DNA of 64,000 nucleotides from NCBI GenBank assembly GCA_965153355.1, contig OZ231127.1:83018001-83082000 (forward strand), read 5' to 3'. Origin of the DNA: Flaccisagitta enflata. Taxonomy: Eukaryota; Chaetognatha; Sagittoidea; Aphragmophora. A model generated the notes under the pieces. The model was not told the DNA's origin. It made no database searches and saw only the letters and a program-made list of their open reading frames with translations. The translations under genes were made by a program, and so were the position numbers. Positions 29,763 to 41,217 of the stretch are shown here, in pieces. Positions within the stretch are counted from its first letter, which is position 1, and every line of letters starts with the position of its first letter.

Positions 29763-30133
29763 ACCAAATGTCAGCTCGATGTAGTACGGCAATATCTATC
29801 TTACGCTACGTCTGTTTACAGCGCAGTAAGTATTGAATTTCTCGTCAATGTCACAACGTGGCAGCAATATTTCTTTTCAGCACGATTTTAAAGTCATTTG
29901 AATACTCGCTAATGTCCTCAATCTTACGCTGCGGACTGCGGCAATGTTTGCTGCACTCAGCAATTCTTTGCAGCAACAAAAAGTCGTTAAGATTCTCATT
30001 AATGTCTTCATTTGTTTTCACCCAGTCCAAAACAAAAGGGTTTTTAAACTAATCCTTTAAGCTCGTCTTTATCCCTCAACAACGCTTTCTTGGCGCGTTG
30101 GCAACTTCTCGCAGTGTTTTGTAAAATATAACC
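29763..30133. other. Intergenic sequence, no gene seen
   Basis: Short diverged repeats of CGGCAATATCTATCTTACG type; nothing coding. Confidence 0.45.
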
Positions 30134-30430
30134 ATGGCAAATTTCTTCTTCCGTTTCGTGTTTTGTCTGATTTTACTCACCAATATAAATATTGATTGTA
30201 GAACAATAGACCAATGGTTCTTTTCACAATCAAAATCAATTGTTGAAGAGGCAGTTGTTGTTTGTTTACGAGGACAGCCATTAAAATTTTTTTATGTTGG
30301 TTTATTCTACTTTAAGATGAAAAAAAGAATTTGTTTTAGAAACTGGGAAGCTCATGAAGTGGATTGCATTTTGACGGCTGTTAGGATAGCTCAATTCGGC
30401 TCACAATATTGGTTCCGTCCATCGATATGA
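30134..30430 (+). CDS. Small open frame, 98 residues, unidentified
   Basis: Starts at an ATG in a good context (ACCATGG). MANFFFRFVFCLILLTNINI resembles a signal peptide; the rest is basic and aromatic with three Cys. I recognise no family. In AT-rich repeat-laden DNA a frame of this length is possible by chance, so treat it as tentative. Confidence 0.2.
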   Translation: MANFFFRFVFCLILLTNINIDCRTIDQWFFSQSKSIVEEAVVVCLRGQPLKFFYVGLFYFKMKKRICFRNWEAHEVDCILTAVRIAQFGSQYWFRPSI

Positions 30431-30599
30431 CTGGTGGTATGTAATAATTTGCCTTTGCAGCGTTTACGACCGATTTCCGCATCACTGCTACTAGGATCTT
30501 GCCCACTACCCTATTTCACACTTTCACGATAGACGTGTATCTTCACCCATGTTCCATTTGCATGTGCATCTTAGAGCAATTTTCACGTCAACGGCAACA

Positions 30600-30840
30600 T
30601 ACAGCTTCAACAGTCAACCCCACCTTTACCCCTAAGCCCTACCCCTACATAGCTTCAACAGTCAACACCACCCCTACCCCTAGCCCTACCTTACCCCTAC
30701 ATAGCTTCAACAGTCAACGCCACCCCTACCCCTAGCCCTACCTTACCTCTACATAGCTTCAACAGTCTACACCTCCCCTACCCCTAACCCTACCTTAACC
30801 TTACATAACTTCAACAATCAACACCACCCCTACCCGCCTA
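30600..30840. repeat. Minisatellite, about 56-bp unit, four copies, CCCTA-rich
   Basis: Unit: ACATAGCTTCAACAGTCAAC followed by CACCCCTACCCCTAGCCCTA. Confidence 0.9.
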
Positions 30841-31042
30841 CCCAACTGCAATACGACCGAGCCCGATCTCAGTTCTAAACTGAGAAGAAAGCTGATGGAA
30901 GGGTTCACTCGTCATTCGACCACAGAAGAATCAAACGAGATTATGCGTGTCACGTGTGTGTTTTGTTTTTCTTTTGTTTTGTGACATGTTTCATTTATCT
31001 GTTTTCACTTATCTTTTTTTTCTTCTTCTTTTTGCTTTTTGA

Positions 31043-31172
31043 AAGACGTATGTGACGTAGGCTACGTCAGTAAACGTGACGTTGGCCACGTCAGTTAACG
31101 TCACGCTGGGAACGTCAGTAAACGTCACGTTGGCCACGTCAGTAAACGTCACGCTGGGAATGTCACGTTAGT
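31043..31172. repeat. Tandem array of ACGTCA half-sites
   Basis: About six units of CGTCAGTAAACGTCACG and GTTGGCCACGTCAG. TGACG/CGTCA is the half-site of CREB/ATF factors; whether it binds anything is unknown. Confidence 0.7.
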
Positions 31173-31277
31173 CGCGTGACACGCCCCGATTCTTATCCCC
31201 GGATTGACAGAAAGTGGGTCACCACTGCGCCGGCGCCGATGCCACCGGCTGATCCGCCATCGATGGCCAACCGCCAA

Positions 31278-31465
31278 CGACGCCGCTCTTCCGGTCCTAG
31301 CTGCTGTTGTCGCTGCCGCCACTGCTGCCGCTTCTGCCACCAACGCCGGCGACGCCGCTCTTCCGGTCCTAGCTGCTGCCGCCGCCGCCACTGCTGCCGC
31401 CGCCGCCACCATCGCCGGCGACGCCGCTCTTCCGGTCTTAGCTGCTGCCGCTTCCGCCACCACCA
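31278..31465. repeat. GC-rich minisatellite, about 70-bp unit
   Basis: ACGCCGCTCTTCCGGTCCTA followed by GCTGCTGCCGCC recurs three times (31278, 31351, 31420). Open frames on both strands here are low-complexity artefacts. Confidence 0.85.
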
Positions 31466-31909
31466 CCATCGCCTTCACCGGCTTCTGCTTTACACGGTCT
31501 TTGCAATTACCATCGCCGTGACCGTCGCTGCCGTCGCCTTCATCGGCCTCCGCCCTACACGGCCTTACCGCTGCAGTTCCCGTCAGCCGTCGTCTTATCG
31601 AGAAATAGGACAAACTCTTCAATTTCAACCCTAAAATCCGCCGCTGGCAGTGCAGGAGGGTGCCTGTTCGTGCATGCATTTACTTGCATAGGCGTGTCTA
31701 CACTGCGTGCGCATTCCGCGTGTCATTCGCTCATTCTTGTCTACAAATGTGCAGCACTGCAGTCATAAAAAAACAAAACAATTTCAACACCCCATTCCCC
31801 GAGAGGATCTGCGCTGTGTCATGGGCATATTCGAAGAATTTGTTTTGCCGGTACAATTGTACGATCATCTGTGATCTTTTGTTTTTAAGAGTTTTAAGCG
31901 GTATTTCAA

Positions 31910-31998
31910 ATTAGGGTTAGGGGTGGGTTTAGGGTTAGGGTTAGTGTTGAGGATAGTTTTAGGGTTAGGGTTAGGGACAGGGTTAGCTTTAGGGCTAA
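31910..31998 (+). repeat. Interstitial telomere-like tract, TTAGGG orientation
   Basis: Degenerate GGGTTAGGGTTAG repeats with GGGTTTAGG variants. Confidence 0.75.
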
Positions 31999-32217
31999 GG
32001 GTTGGCTGGGTTTTATGTATTACGGCCCGAAGCTATTCGAATTAAATTTGCTCTGGCGGAGGGTTCGGAAAGAAAAACAAAATCGTGCACAGAATCATTC
32101 ATTTTTTCCGTTTTGCCTACTGCAAGCAATAGCTTTTTACTTTTGAGTTGTTTCTTCCTTCTCATAATGATTATAATTTTTTGTAGCAATTTTGTACAAA
32201 GCGAATACAGCAAAACA

Positions 32218-32373
32218 TGCTAACATGTTAGGAAGGTTGGGTAGGGGCAGTAAGTGATTCTTCTAAAAAGACTAAGATTATGAAATGCTACTGACCGACC
32301 AACAGATAGACTGACCGACGAACAGGTCGACACAGAAACAAAAGGAATCGCCTGTTCAAGTAAAAAGTCATTA
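32218..32373 (+). mobile_element. HINE-like repeat, degraded
   Basis: GGTTGGGTAGGGGCAG and a GACCGACCAAC tract; the terminal hairpin is not recognisable. Confidence 0.4.
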
Positions 32374-32644
32374 AACAAGGCCAACACCTTACAGTCGCGT
32401 GCGGTTGTTAAGTCCATAAGACTATAAGACTAAAAGACTAAAAGACTAAGAGACTAAATGTATATTGATTTAATTTAACTTTGAATAACTTAATATGACT
32501 TAAAATGACTTAAAATGGTGTAAAAAGACGAAAAAAAGTAAAGCGTCTCCAACTAACTGACAGACGGACCGACCGACAGACGGACCGACCGACTGACAGA
32601 CGGACAGAGTGGGTTGTAGAGTCGCGTGAACGCGACTAAAAAAA
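32374..32644 (+). mobile_element. HINE-like repeat, AGTCGCG subfamily, with internal tandem array
   Basis: ACAAGGCCAACACCTTACAG, the 5' motif AGTCGCGTGCGG, an AAGACTAA array, a GACGGACC tract, and the hairpin AGTCGCGTGAACGCGACT with AAAAA. Same variant as 34-354. Confidence 0.8.
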
Positions 32645-32663
32645 TATCTATCAGTATCCGAGT

Positions 32664-32798
32664 AAGCCAATAAGGTGCGATGTGTGGATCGTCAAACAAA
32701 TGCGTTACCCGACCGACAGACCAACCAACCAACCGACCGACTGACCGACCAACCGACCGACACAGCCAGTTATAGAGGTGCTTTGTCGCACCTAAAAA
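32664..32798 (+). mobile_element. HINE-like repeat, AGGTGCG subfamily
   Basis: AAGCCAATAAGGTGCGATGT, GTGGATCGTC, a GACC/AACC tract, then AGGTGCTTTGTCGCACCT and AAAAA. Confidence 0.8.
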
Positions 32799-32799
32799 T

Positions 32800-33546
32800 C
32801 TTCAAAAGCGGATTATCCCACCCAAAAGGCAAAATCCCTTGCGACGTATTCACCAATCGAAACCATATATCCGTAAATCATACATCCACACGGAGTTCGC
32901 CAAGTTTGAACAATGATTCAGTAAGTTAAGTCTGACATTGCAAGTCATATTCTCAACAATGCGGTTCATTATGGAAATGAAATACAATTTTTACCTCTCT
33001 TTTTTAACCTGCCTTTTAACCTCTTATGAAGACTGAAAATCCCTTGAAAATTCAAATACTGATCAGAAATGTTGATTGTTAAAATTATTGATGTATTAAA
33101 ATCATAAATCGCATGGCCGATGTTTTTAGGGTTTAGATAGTCTCACCAAGCGTGACTGTCAGGTGAAGCAATTTCACTTGTAGGGTTTTTAGTCGCGACT
33201 GTATAAGCGGGTGTGTCCAATAGCAGAAATTGACCCAAGTTTCGAAGAGTGCCAGGGGCCCTAACAGCGCTAACAGGAGGGGAAGCAAGGAAGATAGAGG
33301 CGGGGTAAGGACATATCGCAAAAAGGAAAGAGAGGGAGAGAGTGGGGGGGGGGGGAAGAACAAATAAGCTGCAAAAAGAAATCAGTGGAGGGGGAAGAGA
33401 AAGAGGATCGCAAGAAGTGAGGAGCAGTGGGGTGGGGATGGGGGACCTAGATCCCGCACTGACAGAGAAGTGGGCAAGTTAATAAAGCTTTGGGCTCGAC
33501 TCCTTCGAATAGATGCTACGGGTTTTAAACGAATCACTGAAACATG
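32800..33546. other. Intergenic sequence with one solo repeat end
   Basis: At about 33184-33222 a shortened hairpin AGTCGCGACT after TTTTT looks like a solo 3' end (- orientation). A G-rich purine stretch follows (33285-33440). No gene seen. Confidence 0.45.
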
Positions 33547-33761
33547 TTTTTAGTTGCGGACACGCAAGTCTATAAGAGGCTTTGTCCGTCCGTTGGTCGG
33601 TCGGTCCGTCGGTCGGTCCGTCGGTCGGTCAGTCCGCCGGTCCGTGGACACGAGTCGAAAAGTGAGGAAATAAGCGTTTTAGAACATTTTTAGTTGCGGA
33701 CAGTTGCATTTCCGCCCCTGCCCACCCGTCCGCAACAGATGGCCGTGTATCCGGCCTTGTT
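33547..33761 (-). mobile_element. Hairpin-ended (HINE-like) repeat, AGTTGCG subfamily
   Basis: Left TTTTTAGTTGCGGACACGCA, right CGTCCGCAACAGATGGCCGT and CCGGCCTTGTT. A second partial TTTTTAGTTGCGGAC lies inside at 33689. Confidence 0.8.
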
Positions 33762-33863
33762 ACCGACAGTGCCGCTTTCGTTTCTAACGGTTAGACTTCG
33801 TTTATCATTTTGTGCGTAACCGGACGTCAATAACGTCAGTACGTGTGCGTGTGTGTGCGTGTT

Positions 33864-33867
<4 letters not shown>

Positions 33868-33913
<46 letters not shown>

Positions 33914-33914
33914 A
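33868..33914. repeat. CT microsatellite
   Basis: Short (CT)n. Confidence 0.95.
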
Positions 33915-34047
33915 CGTACACGGCGGTTCATCAATGGGGGAATCCATGCTGTGAGATTCTACTCGGACCGTTTCGTTGTACACGGGTCTTCTCTCTCATG
34001 AGCATCGGCATTTATAACTGAAAAAGAACGCGTTTCTTTCGCTTTTT

Positions 34048-34549
34048 GGGCAGCGGCCCCAAAGGGCCGATGTCCTGTAGGACACAGGGGTGAATTTCCA
34101 TACGTCCGTCCGTACGTCCGTCCGTCCGTCCGTACGTCCCCCCCCTGAACCTTCTCAATTTTCAAATTTCCATTGAATAACATGGGAAAATGACAAAATG
34201 CAAACTTCCCATTGAATAACATGGGAAAATGACAACTTGCAAACTTCCCATTGAATAACATTGAAAATTTACAAACAATGGAAAAATGCACATTTTCCAT
34301 TGAATAACATGGAAAATTAACAAAAAAAAAAACAAAAACAAAATAGCAATTGGATAATATGGAAAATTGACAAAAAAATGAAATTCCCATTGAATAACAT
34401 TGAAAATTGACAAAAAAATTGTAGAAAATACATAGCTCCTATTGAATATCATGGAAAATTGCCTATAAGGCCTGAAATATGCCATCTCAGGACGTAAGGG
34501 AATTCACCCCTGTGTCCTACAGGACATCGGCCCTTTGGGGCCGCTGCCC
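34048..34549. mobile_element. 502-bp element with perfect 49-bp terminal inverted repeats
   Basis: The left arm 34048-34096 (GGGCAGCGGCCCCAAAGGGC...GGGGTGAATT) is the exact reverse complement of 34501-34549. The interior has a GTCC tract and about ten degenerate units of TTTCCATTGAATAACATGGA. No coding frame. Confidence 0.9.
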
Positions 34550-34722
34550 TGCTCTCACTCCACCTCTTCAGTTGATCACTCCAAGCAGGGCATCGGGTAC
34601 CGCTGACCATGTGCAATCCTTGGATGACTTGTTAAATGCTATCTCATCTGCCTCCCTGGCTCTTGCTGTCGCTGTTTCTGCTTCTCTCTTTGACTCTGTC
34701 AGTTTGTCTGTGTGTCTTTCTG

Positions 34723-34854
34723 TTTTTAGATGCGACAAAGCACCTCTATAACAGGCTGTGTCCGTTGGTCAGTCGGTTTGTTGGTTGGTCGGTCGGGTAA
34801 CGCATTCGTTCGACGATCCACACGTGGCACCTTATTGGCCAACTTGGCCTTGTT
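34723..34854 (-). mobile_element. HINE-like repeat, AGGTGCG subfamily
   Basis: TTTTTAGATGCGACAAAGCA at the left; ACGTGGCACCTTATTGGCC and GGCCTTGTTT at the right. Confidence 0.75.
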
Positions 34855-34869
34855 TCTTCCCTTCTCTGT

Positions 34870-34906
34870 CTGCCTGTCTATCTGTCTGTCTCTGTCTGTC
34901 TGTCAC

Positions 34907-34953
<47 letters not shown>

Positions 34954-34954
34954 T

Positions 34955-34985
<31 letters not shown>

Positions 34986-35032
34986 TTCTGTCTCTGTCTT
35001 TCTGTTTCTGTCTGTCTGTCTGTCTTTCTGTT

Positions 35033-35099
<67 letters not shown>
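34870..35099. repeat. CTGT and CT microsatellite
   Basis: (CTGT)n then (CT)n. Confidence 0.95.
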
Positions 35100-35103
<4 letters not shown>

Positions 35104-35439
35104 CCTTCTCCCACGCACGTGCACCACGACCAAGTGGGTCTTTTAAATTTCTAAGATGTCTAAAATGTCTTGATTGTCTCTGCCTACTTTGGGCCTCTCT
35201 CTCCCTCTCTCCATTTTATACCCTCCTCCTCCTCTTCCTCATCATTTTCCTCTTCCTCTTCCTCCTCTCATGCGCTTTCTTGCACGCGCCCATGACTGGC
35301 AGCCATCCTGCGTGCGATTTAAGGTGTGGGATCATCATGGTGTGCGTGCGCACGCGTGCGCGCGCTCCAGTGAGTGTGAGAGCTGCGTTTACGTCGCCGT
35401 CGTCCTGTGTTCTCGTTTGTCGTATCCGTAGTCGTTGTT

Positions 35440-35534
35440 GTCGTCATCGTCGTCCTTATTTTCGTCATCATCGTCGTCATCGTCGTCATCGTCTCCCTCT
35501 GCGTGACGGAGGCGTGGCCTCATTTCTGACATTC

Positions 35535-35569
<35 letters not shown>

Positions 35570-35724
35570 ACGCAGTCGTTTTTTCCGCAAAAGATCGGCT
35601 CCTCTGCGTTAACTCATCTGCCATTTATTCCAACGCTTCTTTTCTTCGTTTTATTCATGAATGTTCACTGAAACTCAAATGATCCTAATCATAGCCGTCT
35701 TTCTTCGTCGTTTTCATCATCATC

Positions 35725-35784
<60 letters not shown>

Positions 35785-35818
35785 GTCATCGTCATCTTCA
35801 TCATCATCATCATCATCA
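35440..35818. repeat. CGT/CAT and CT microsatellites
   Basis: A CGTCAT array at 35440-35500, (CT)n at 35541-35566, and (CAT)n at 35716-35818. Confidence 0.9.
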
Positions 35819-35879
35819 CTAAAATCTTCAACAAAAAAATATTCTTTCCATTCGTTTTAACTTTGGAAAAGTCCTGATT

Positions 35880-36065
35880 GTGAGCTCCCGACCTCTGGTT
35901 GCATATGAAAGAATAAAGTATTTTAATGAGTCTTTAAAATGGGACCAATCTGGTTTTCGTAATTGTATTCAATTTGGTGCACTATTCGGAAGAAATTTCG
36001 AAGACGATACTGATCTTTTGTATTTATTGGGTTTTCCTGTTTTGGCGAAGGTTTTATTCGAGTAG
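35880..36065 (+). other. Open frame without ATG, unidentified
   Basis: 61 codons ending LLYLLGFPVLAKVLFE, opening at a TTG. No family recognised; probably chance or a fragment. Confidence 0.15.
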
Positions 36066-36091
36066 ATTCGGGTTGAAATGTATTTAACCCA

Positions 36092-36172
36092 GCTCTCACC
36101 TAGCCCTAACGCTAGCTCCGACCCTAACCGTAACCCTAAAACCACCCCCAACCTTAACCCTAACCCTAAATA
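36092..36172 (-). repeat. Interstitial telomere-like tract, CCCTAA orientation
   Basis: Degenerate ACCCTAACC repeats, opposite in orientation to 31910-31998. Confidence 0.7.
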
Positions 36173-36304
36173 AAAATCCGCTTAGAAAGTCAGTAAAACA
36201 AAAGACATCACCGAATTCGGAAACCCTACCCAGTATTCTTCTTAAGCGGCGGTTTGCCTTCTGTTGATAAGATTCTTTTTTTAAAGATAGTAAGATAATT
36301 AATA

Positions 36305-36479
36305 CAGTCCGCACTAACGGATTTCACGGGAACAACAAGTTTTATCTGATATATGCGGAATATTGTTATTGCCAATAAAAGAAAGAAAGAAAAGAAAACT
36401 AGTTGAAGGGACTATGAATTTGCATCTGTTATAGGCGGAATTGCGTTGCTGGCGGGTCCGTTAGGACGGGATTAAACTG
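36305..36479. mobile_element. Pogo/Tigger-like MITE, 175 bp
   Basis: TA|CAGTCCGCACTAACGGATTT at the left and GGACGGGATTAAACTG|TA at the right. The interior is shared with 25716-25897 (GTTATTGCCA, TTTGCATCTGTTATA, GTTGCTGGCGG). Confidence 0.8.
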
Positions 36480-37290
36480 TATCACCATCTATTTAAGGTG
36501 TGAAATGTTTTCTAAACGTCGTCTCTCGCTCTCAGCCTCGTCAGCCTTCACAGCTTGGATCACTCCTCCAGACTGTTTTTCTCAACGTCAATTTTTTCTT
36601 CTCCTCAACTCCACCGTCGGAATATCTGAGTTGCTACATATCCTCGTTGTTTCTCTTCATCGCGCGCATTTAACTGCGTGCTATATCGCTGTTGTGCATG
36701 TCCTAATCATATTATTCCTTCATTCTTCCCCGATATACCAAGACGCGACGCGGGGAACAAAAGCCAAGTAGGTCGACACCTGTGCCGTTCGAATCGTCGG
36801 GCGTTTTCGAAACAGACAGAAAGACAGACAGACAGACAGACAGACAGGTAGACAATCTTTGGATTTCGTGACTGGCGAAGCATTCGTGAATTACGTGACG
36901 GTTTTGGATTTCAATCTGTAACAGACATTTTCCGAAAGAGGCAAAGACGTTTTCAGCAGAATTGCCATTCTCATATAAACCCTATTGTACGTACGCTTAT
37001 CAAACTAGAATAGATATTTGATGTGTGATTGTTCTGTCGCCAATATGCTGACGAATAAAAGAATTGTATAATGACGTCTTGACGTCAGGCGGCTGTCGCT
37101 TCTTCGCGGGGAAGGAAACCCAGAAAAACGGAGTTTTCTTTGACGCCATGATTTCTCCTAATATAAGGGCATATATTGAATACAGACTTATAGGCTCTCC
37201 CTGCTTTGCAAATGAAGCCAAACGCAATGCAACATATTCCCGGGTACGATCCTACCAAGTGTTGCCGCAGGCTTCCACTTATGCCCGGCG

Positions 37291-37324
<34 letters not shown>

Positions 37325-37338
37325 CGAAAACGACAACG

Positions 37339-37384
<46 letters not shown>
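37291..37384. repeat. ACA microsatellite
   Basis: (ACA)n with an ACG interruption. Confidence 0.95.
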
Positions 37385-37925
37385 AAACCTGAGGACCCCA
37401 AAAGCTAAAGAACCTTGCTTCTCTCTGTAATTTCCTAAACGCTATATTGCGTCAAATTGAGATCTTATTTACACGTTAAAACGACGTCCAAAATAACCAA
37501 AGAGCCGAAACATCTCTTTTTTGGAATTAATGGTAATCAACAAAGATCAGAGACGCGGAAATCTGCTCGTTTTTTATTGTTTCGGATTCTAGAGAATTCT
37601 TTTTTCGTCGCAAAATTTTCTCCTTCAATGCAAATCGTCTCCGTCCTGTGCGCTTGCGAACGATAATGTATAACTTCTTTTCCGCGGAAATGGAACGGCT
37701 ATATTTTCTGGTTAACTGCTAATGTCTGTTTTTACTTTTTAGACCCATCATTGCATCTTTTTTTTGGGAGACTCTGTCTGGACGTCTGTCGATGAATCGG
37801 TCCGTCGGTTCCTCCGTTACACCTCTTCTGACTTTGCGTAGATGACGCATCAAATTGCCTGATTAGGCTTATATCAAGCAGCCGAACCACTTTTTAGATA
37901 AAACTTTTTTGCATGACTATGGATA

Positions 37926-38160
37926 AACAAGGCCGGATACACGGCTACCCAACTAGCGTGCGGGTGGGCAGGGGCAGTGATAAAATAGTTTAACTGAGTA
38001 TTTGGGTAGGAGCAGTGATGTGAAAACCGCCCATAAACACCTCCCAAGCCAAGCATGAACCACCAATGCAATGGATGGACAGACCGACGGACCAACAGAC
38101 AGACCACTCGACAGACAGATCGACCGACAAAGTGGGCCATTGAGTCACGTGCAAGCAACT
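37926..38160 (+). mobile_element. Hairpin-ended (HINE-like) repeat, degraded hairpin
   Basis: ACAAGGCCGGATACACGGC, GCGTGCGGGTGGGCAGGGGC, a GACC tract, and end GAGTCACGTGCAAGCAACT. Confidence 0.75.
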
Positions 38161-38251
38161 GATACGTAACATAACGTAACATAACGTTGATCGTTTTGCC
38201 GGTTTGGTACACCATGTATCAAATAAAACGGAAAATTTACCCGGAGACTTG

Positions 38252-38252
38252 G

Positions 38253-38349
<97 letters not shown>

Positions 38350-38350
38350 G
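38252..38350. repeat. TGT microsatellite
   Basis: (TGT)33. Confidence 0.97.
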
Positions 38351-38399
38351 GTTTTACTCCCTCTCACCATCTGAGACAACTGAAACGCCTCATCAGTGA

Positions 38400-40030
38400 C
38401 GTTTCAAAAACCTTTGAGCCCAAAACGAGGTCCACAAACAAATGCCATACTCATGTCACTTAACCTCATGTCATGTCATGTCATGAGGACTTAATCGGTT
38501 GTTCTCGAAATACAACCGCAGCGTCTTAAAATTGTGATTTTAAAGTAAATCTTGTTGTTCTGGTAACGATGATTCAAGAGGAGGATGAACAAAAAGAAAA
38601 AAAAAAAACAATATAAAGAAATTCTCAATTCAATTCAATTTCAATTTATTTTCCTCTTAACTCTAAGTCTGAGACGATTACAATAAAGTATGGCGAGTAT
38701 CAATCAAGTCAAGAGGGAGGACAACAGTAAGCCACTAGGCCCCGACACATTAGACGTAGCAATGGGAGGGTAACAATTAATAGGGGTAGCTTTTTCTGAG
38801 TAGACCTCAGTTTTTAAGGCTTTATTTTTTGTATAGGTTGGAGAGAAGGAAAAAAAAAGGCTAATAGTTGGGATAGAGGATGCAGTTTTCTAACTAAAAT
38901 AAATACATAAATACACAACAAGATGTACGGATACATCAAACAGAAAACAAGGCAATAAACAAATGTACGAATACATTCAACATTCAAAAAAGTACAGGTA
39001 GATAAGACTAAAATGACAAAGAAAGACAGGTATACAGATATTAAACAATATAATCCAAAAACTTATGACATATGGACCAGTTTGATTGAGGGAAAAGGGG
39101 GGGGGAGGGGAGGGGGGGAGAGGAGAGTGGGAGTAAAAGAAAGGCAGCGGGTTTAGATATTGGTGCTTTTCATTCTTTTTTTTTTCAGATGCTCTGACAA
39201 GGTGATGACGTGTAAGCTGTTATCTTATTTCTTTGTCCTAGGAGAAGAGAGATGGTTCAGTTCAGTTGGGACGGTCCCACACGGAGATTTTGTTGTTTAT
39301 AACCTTTTTGTGAGATGAAACCTGGGGCAGGAATTAGAGAGAGCAAAGGAGAAGGAAATCAGGCACGGTGAGATTGACCTTTGATACTGAGCTGTAGCAT
39401 CGCAGTTTATTATAAGTAGAAGCCAAAAATTTTCTAGGGTTGTTTGTTTTAGCATTCTGTTAAAAGAGGACAGTCACTTTAAACTATAACAGTTCCTAGG
39501 ATATTGTTCTGAATTAACAGGTCTCAAGATACGTTTATTGTTAAGATATTCTTAACCATTAGTGATAAGGATAGGGATGCACAGGATTCTGAATACGGGC
39601 ATGTGCAAACTGAAGAGAATGCACACTGTCCTGACCCTCATAAAGGGGCCAGCATAATTGGTTTAAAGGATGGTATGGTGAATAGGATATGACAAATTAA
39701 TCTATTATGAGCCAGCGCCGACTATGTCGGCAAAAGTATGGGCATTGCTGAGGTTTATTTTCTAAGAGGTGATTGCCTTAAGACCAAAATGGTCGTATGT
39801 AAGAATTTTCATGGTGCAAGTATCTTAATATCATAGTGAGAGGAAAATGACTTAAGTGCAAGATGTATTTGGGGAATTGATGTAAAAAGGGAATATGTGA
39901 AAAAGGGGGGGAAAAAATCAAATAAAGGAATGATTAGTATAACTGTGAGAACCTAACCCTAACAAACCTAACCTGACCTGACCTAACCTGACCTAACCCT
40001 GCTATGAAACAACCGTAGTAATGAAAACAT
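38400..40030. other. Sequence 3' of the LINE, possibly its untranslated end
   Basis: No open frame of note. TCAATTCAATTTCAATTT near 38630, a G-rich tract near 39099 and an AACCTAACCTGACC array at 39955-40010. The 3' end of the LINE must lie in here, but I cannot fix it. Confidence 0.4.
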
Positions 40031-40037
40031 GGATAAA

Positions 40038-40936
40038 TCAGTGATGATGTTTTTTGTCAGAGCAATTTGGATTATTGCAATTGATTTTTTCATTGTATGA
40101 GTCTAGTAGCTTTGCTTTTAGCCTATTTTTGAAACTATTTTTACTGTCTATGTCCTTGATCTCTTTGGGTAAGTTATTCCAGAGCTGAGGACCTTTAAAA
40201 CAAAAGCTGTTGGTGCTAGTTCTGTATTTTGCAAAAGGTGTGCGAAAATGGTGAGGATCTGAGTGGTGGCTTCTTAGATTTCTGTCAGAGGACTCCCTAT
40301 CTAGAGATAGAAGGTTCCTAATGGGCTTGGGTGCTCTTTTATGCATTACGTCATGGATAAGAGTTGAGCTTTGGTGAGTGTATAGATATTCAAGTCCCAA
40401 TATCCCTAGTTTCTTCATCCTTGGCTCTGTGTGCGATGTTGCATATGATTTACAAACCGTTCTTATTGCTCTTTTTTGTATGGAAACTATTCTTTTTTTG
40501 TTTTGGTTGGAGCAGCCACCCCATGCAGCCAAACCATACTGTAAGTGGGGCAGTATGAATGAGTTGTACAGCATTTTGAGGGTATCAGGAGGTAACAGTT
40601 TTTTAACCCTGTTTAGCATTCCATTGTTACGGGAGATGGTGTTGGCTATTTTAACACAGTGCCTGTCCCACGACAGGTTGCCATCTATGACAATACCAAG
40701 AAATGATGCTTCCTCTTCAAATTTTAGCTTGTCACCATCTAGATATATTTCCAATTCCTCATAATTGACATTTTGACTTTTCTTTCTAAAATAGACTAGC
40801 TTTGTTTTTCCTGTATTCAACTTCAGTTTATTGGATTTAAAGTAATCACAAATACTTGCTAGCTCCTCGTTAAGTTTTCTGCAGACAGATGAAATGTCTT
40901 TTCCTTTGATAAGTAAATTTGAGTCATCAGCATCAT
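40038..40936 (-). pseudogene. LINE reverse transcriptase, motif C to C-terminus
   Basis: ADDSNLLIKGKD, NTGKTKLVYFRKKS, SFLGIVIDGNLSWDRHC, LPPDTLKMLYNSFILPHLQY and LWNNLPKEIKDIDSKNSFKN are motif C to the thumb and tail typical of CR1/Jockey elements. Ends with a His-rich tail and a stop. Confidence 0.88.
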
Positions 40937-41217
40937 GTGTAAAAATGAAGGCCGCTGAGGCAGCCTAAAAACAGATCTTACCCTGCATAATTCACTGATT
41001 TCAAAAAAAGTTAATCTTTTGAATTTTTTTTTATAACACTTAAGTGGAAAGCCAGAAATCATTTTAAATAGCGGGAAGAACGAGACAACGACTTCCCTCA
41101 TTGATTTTTCATAAGTCTTCAATGTTTAAGCATGTAGTTTTCTTACAATTGAGCATAACTTATTGTTTACATGACAAAAACTAAAAAAAAAAAGCAGCGG
41201 CTTATGAATTGCGGTAT
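40937..41217. mobile_element. About 280-bp insertion in front of reverse-transcriptase motif C
   Basis: Separates KTVLS from ADDSNLL of the same LINE. Its edges carry GCCGCTG (left) and CAGCGGC (right) as short inverted ends, and an A-run lies near the right edge. Class unknown. Confidence 0.55.

Noticed and set aside
31149-31679. Ala-rich or Arg/Cys-rich proteins on either strand
   Set aside because: They follow a GC-rich minisatellite in every frame and have no recognisable domain.
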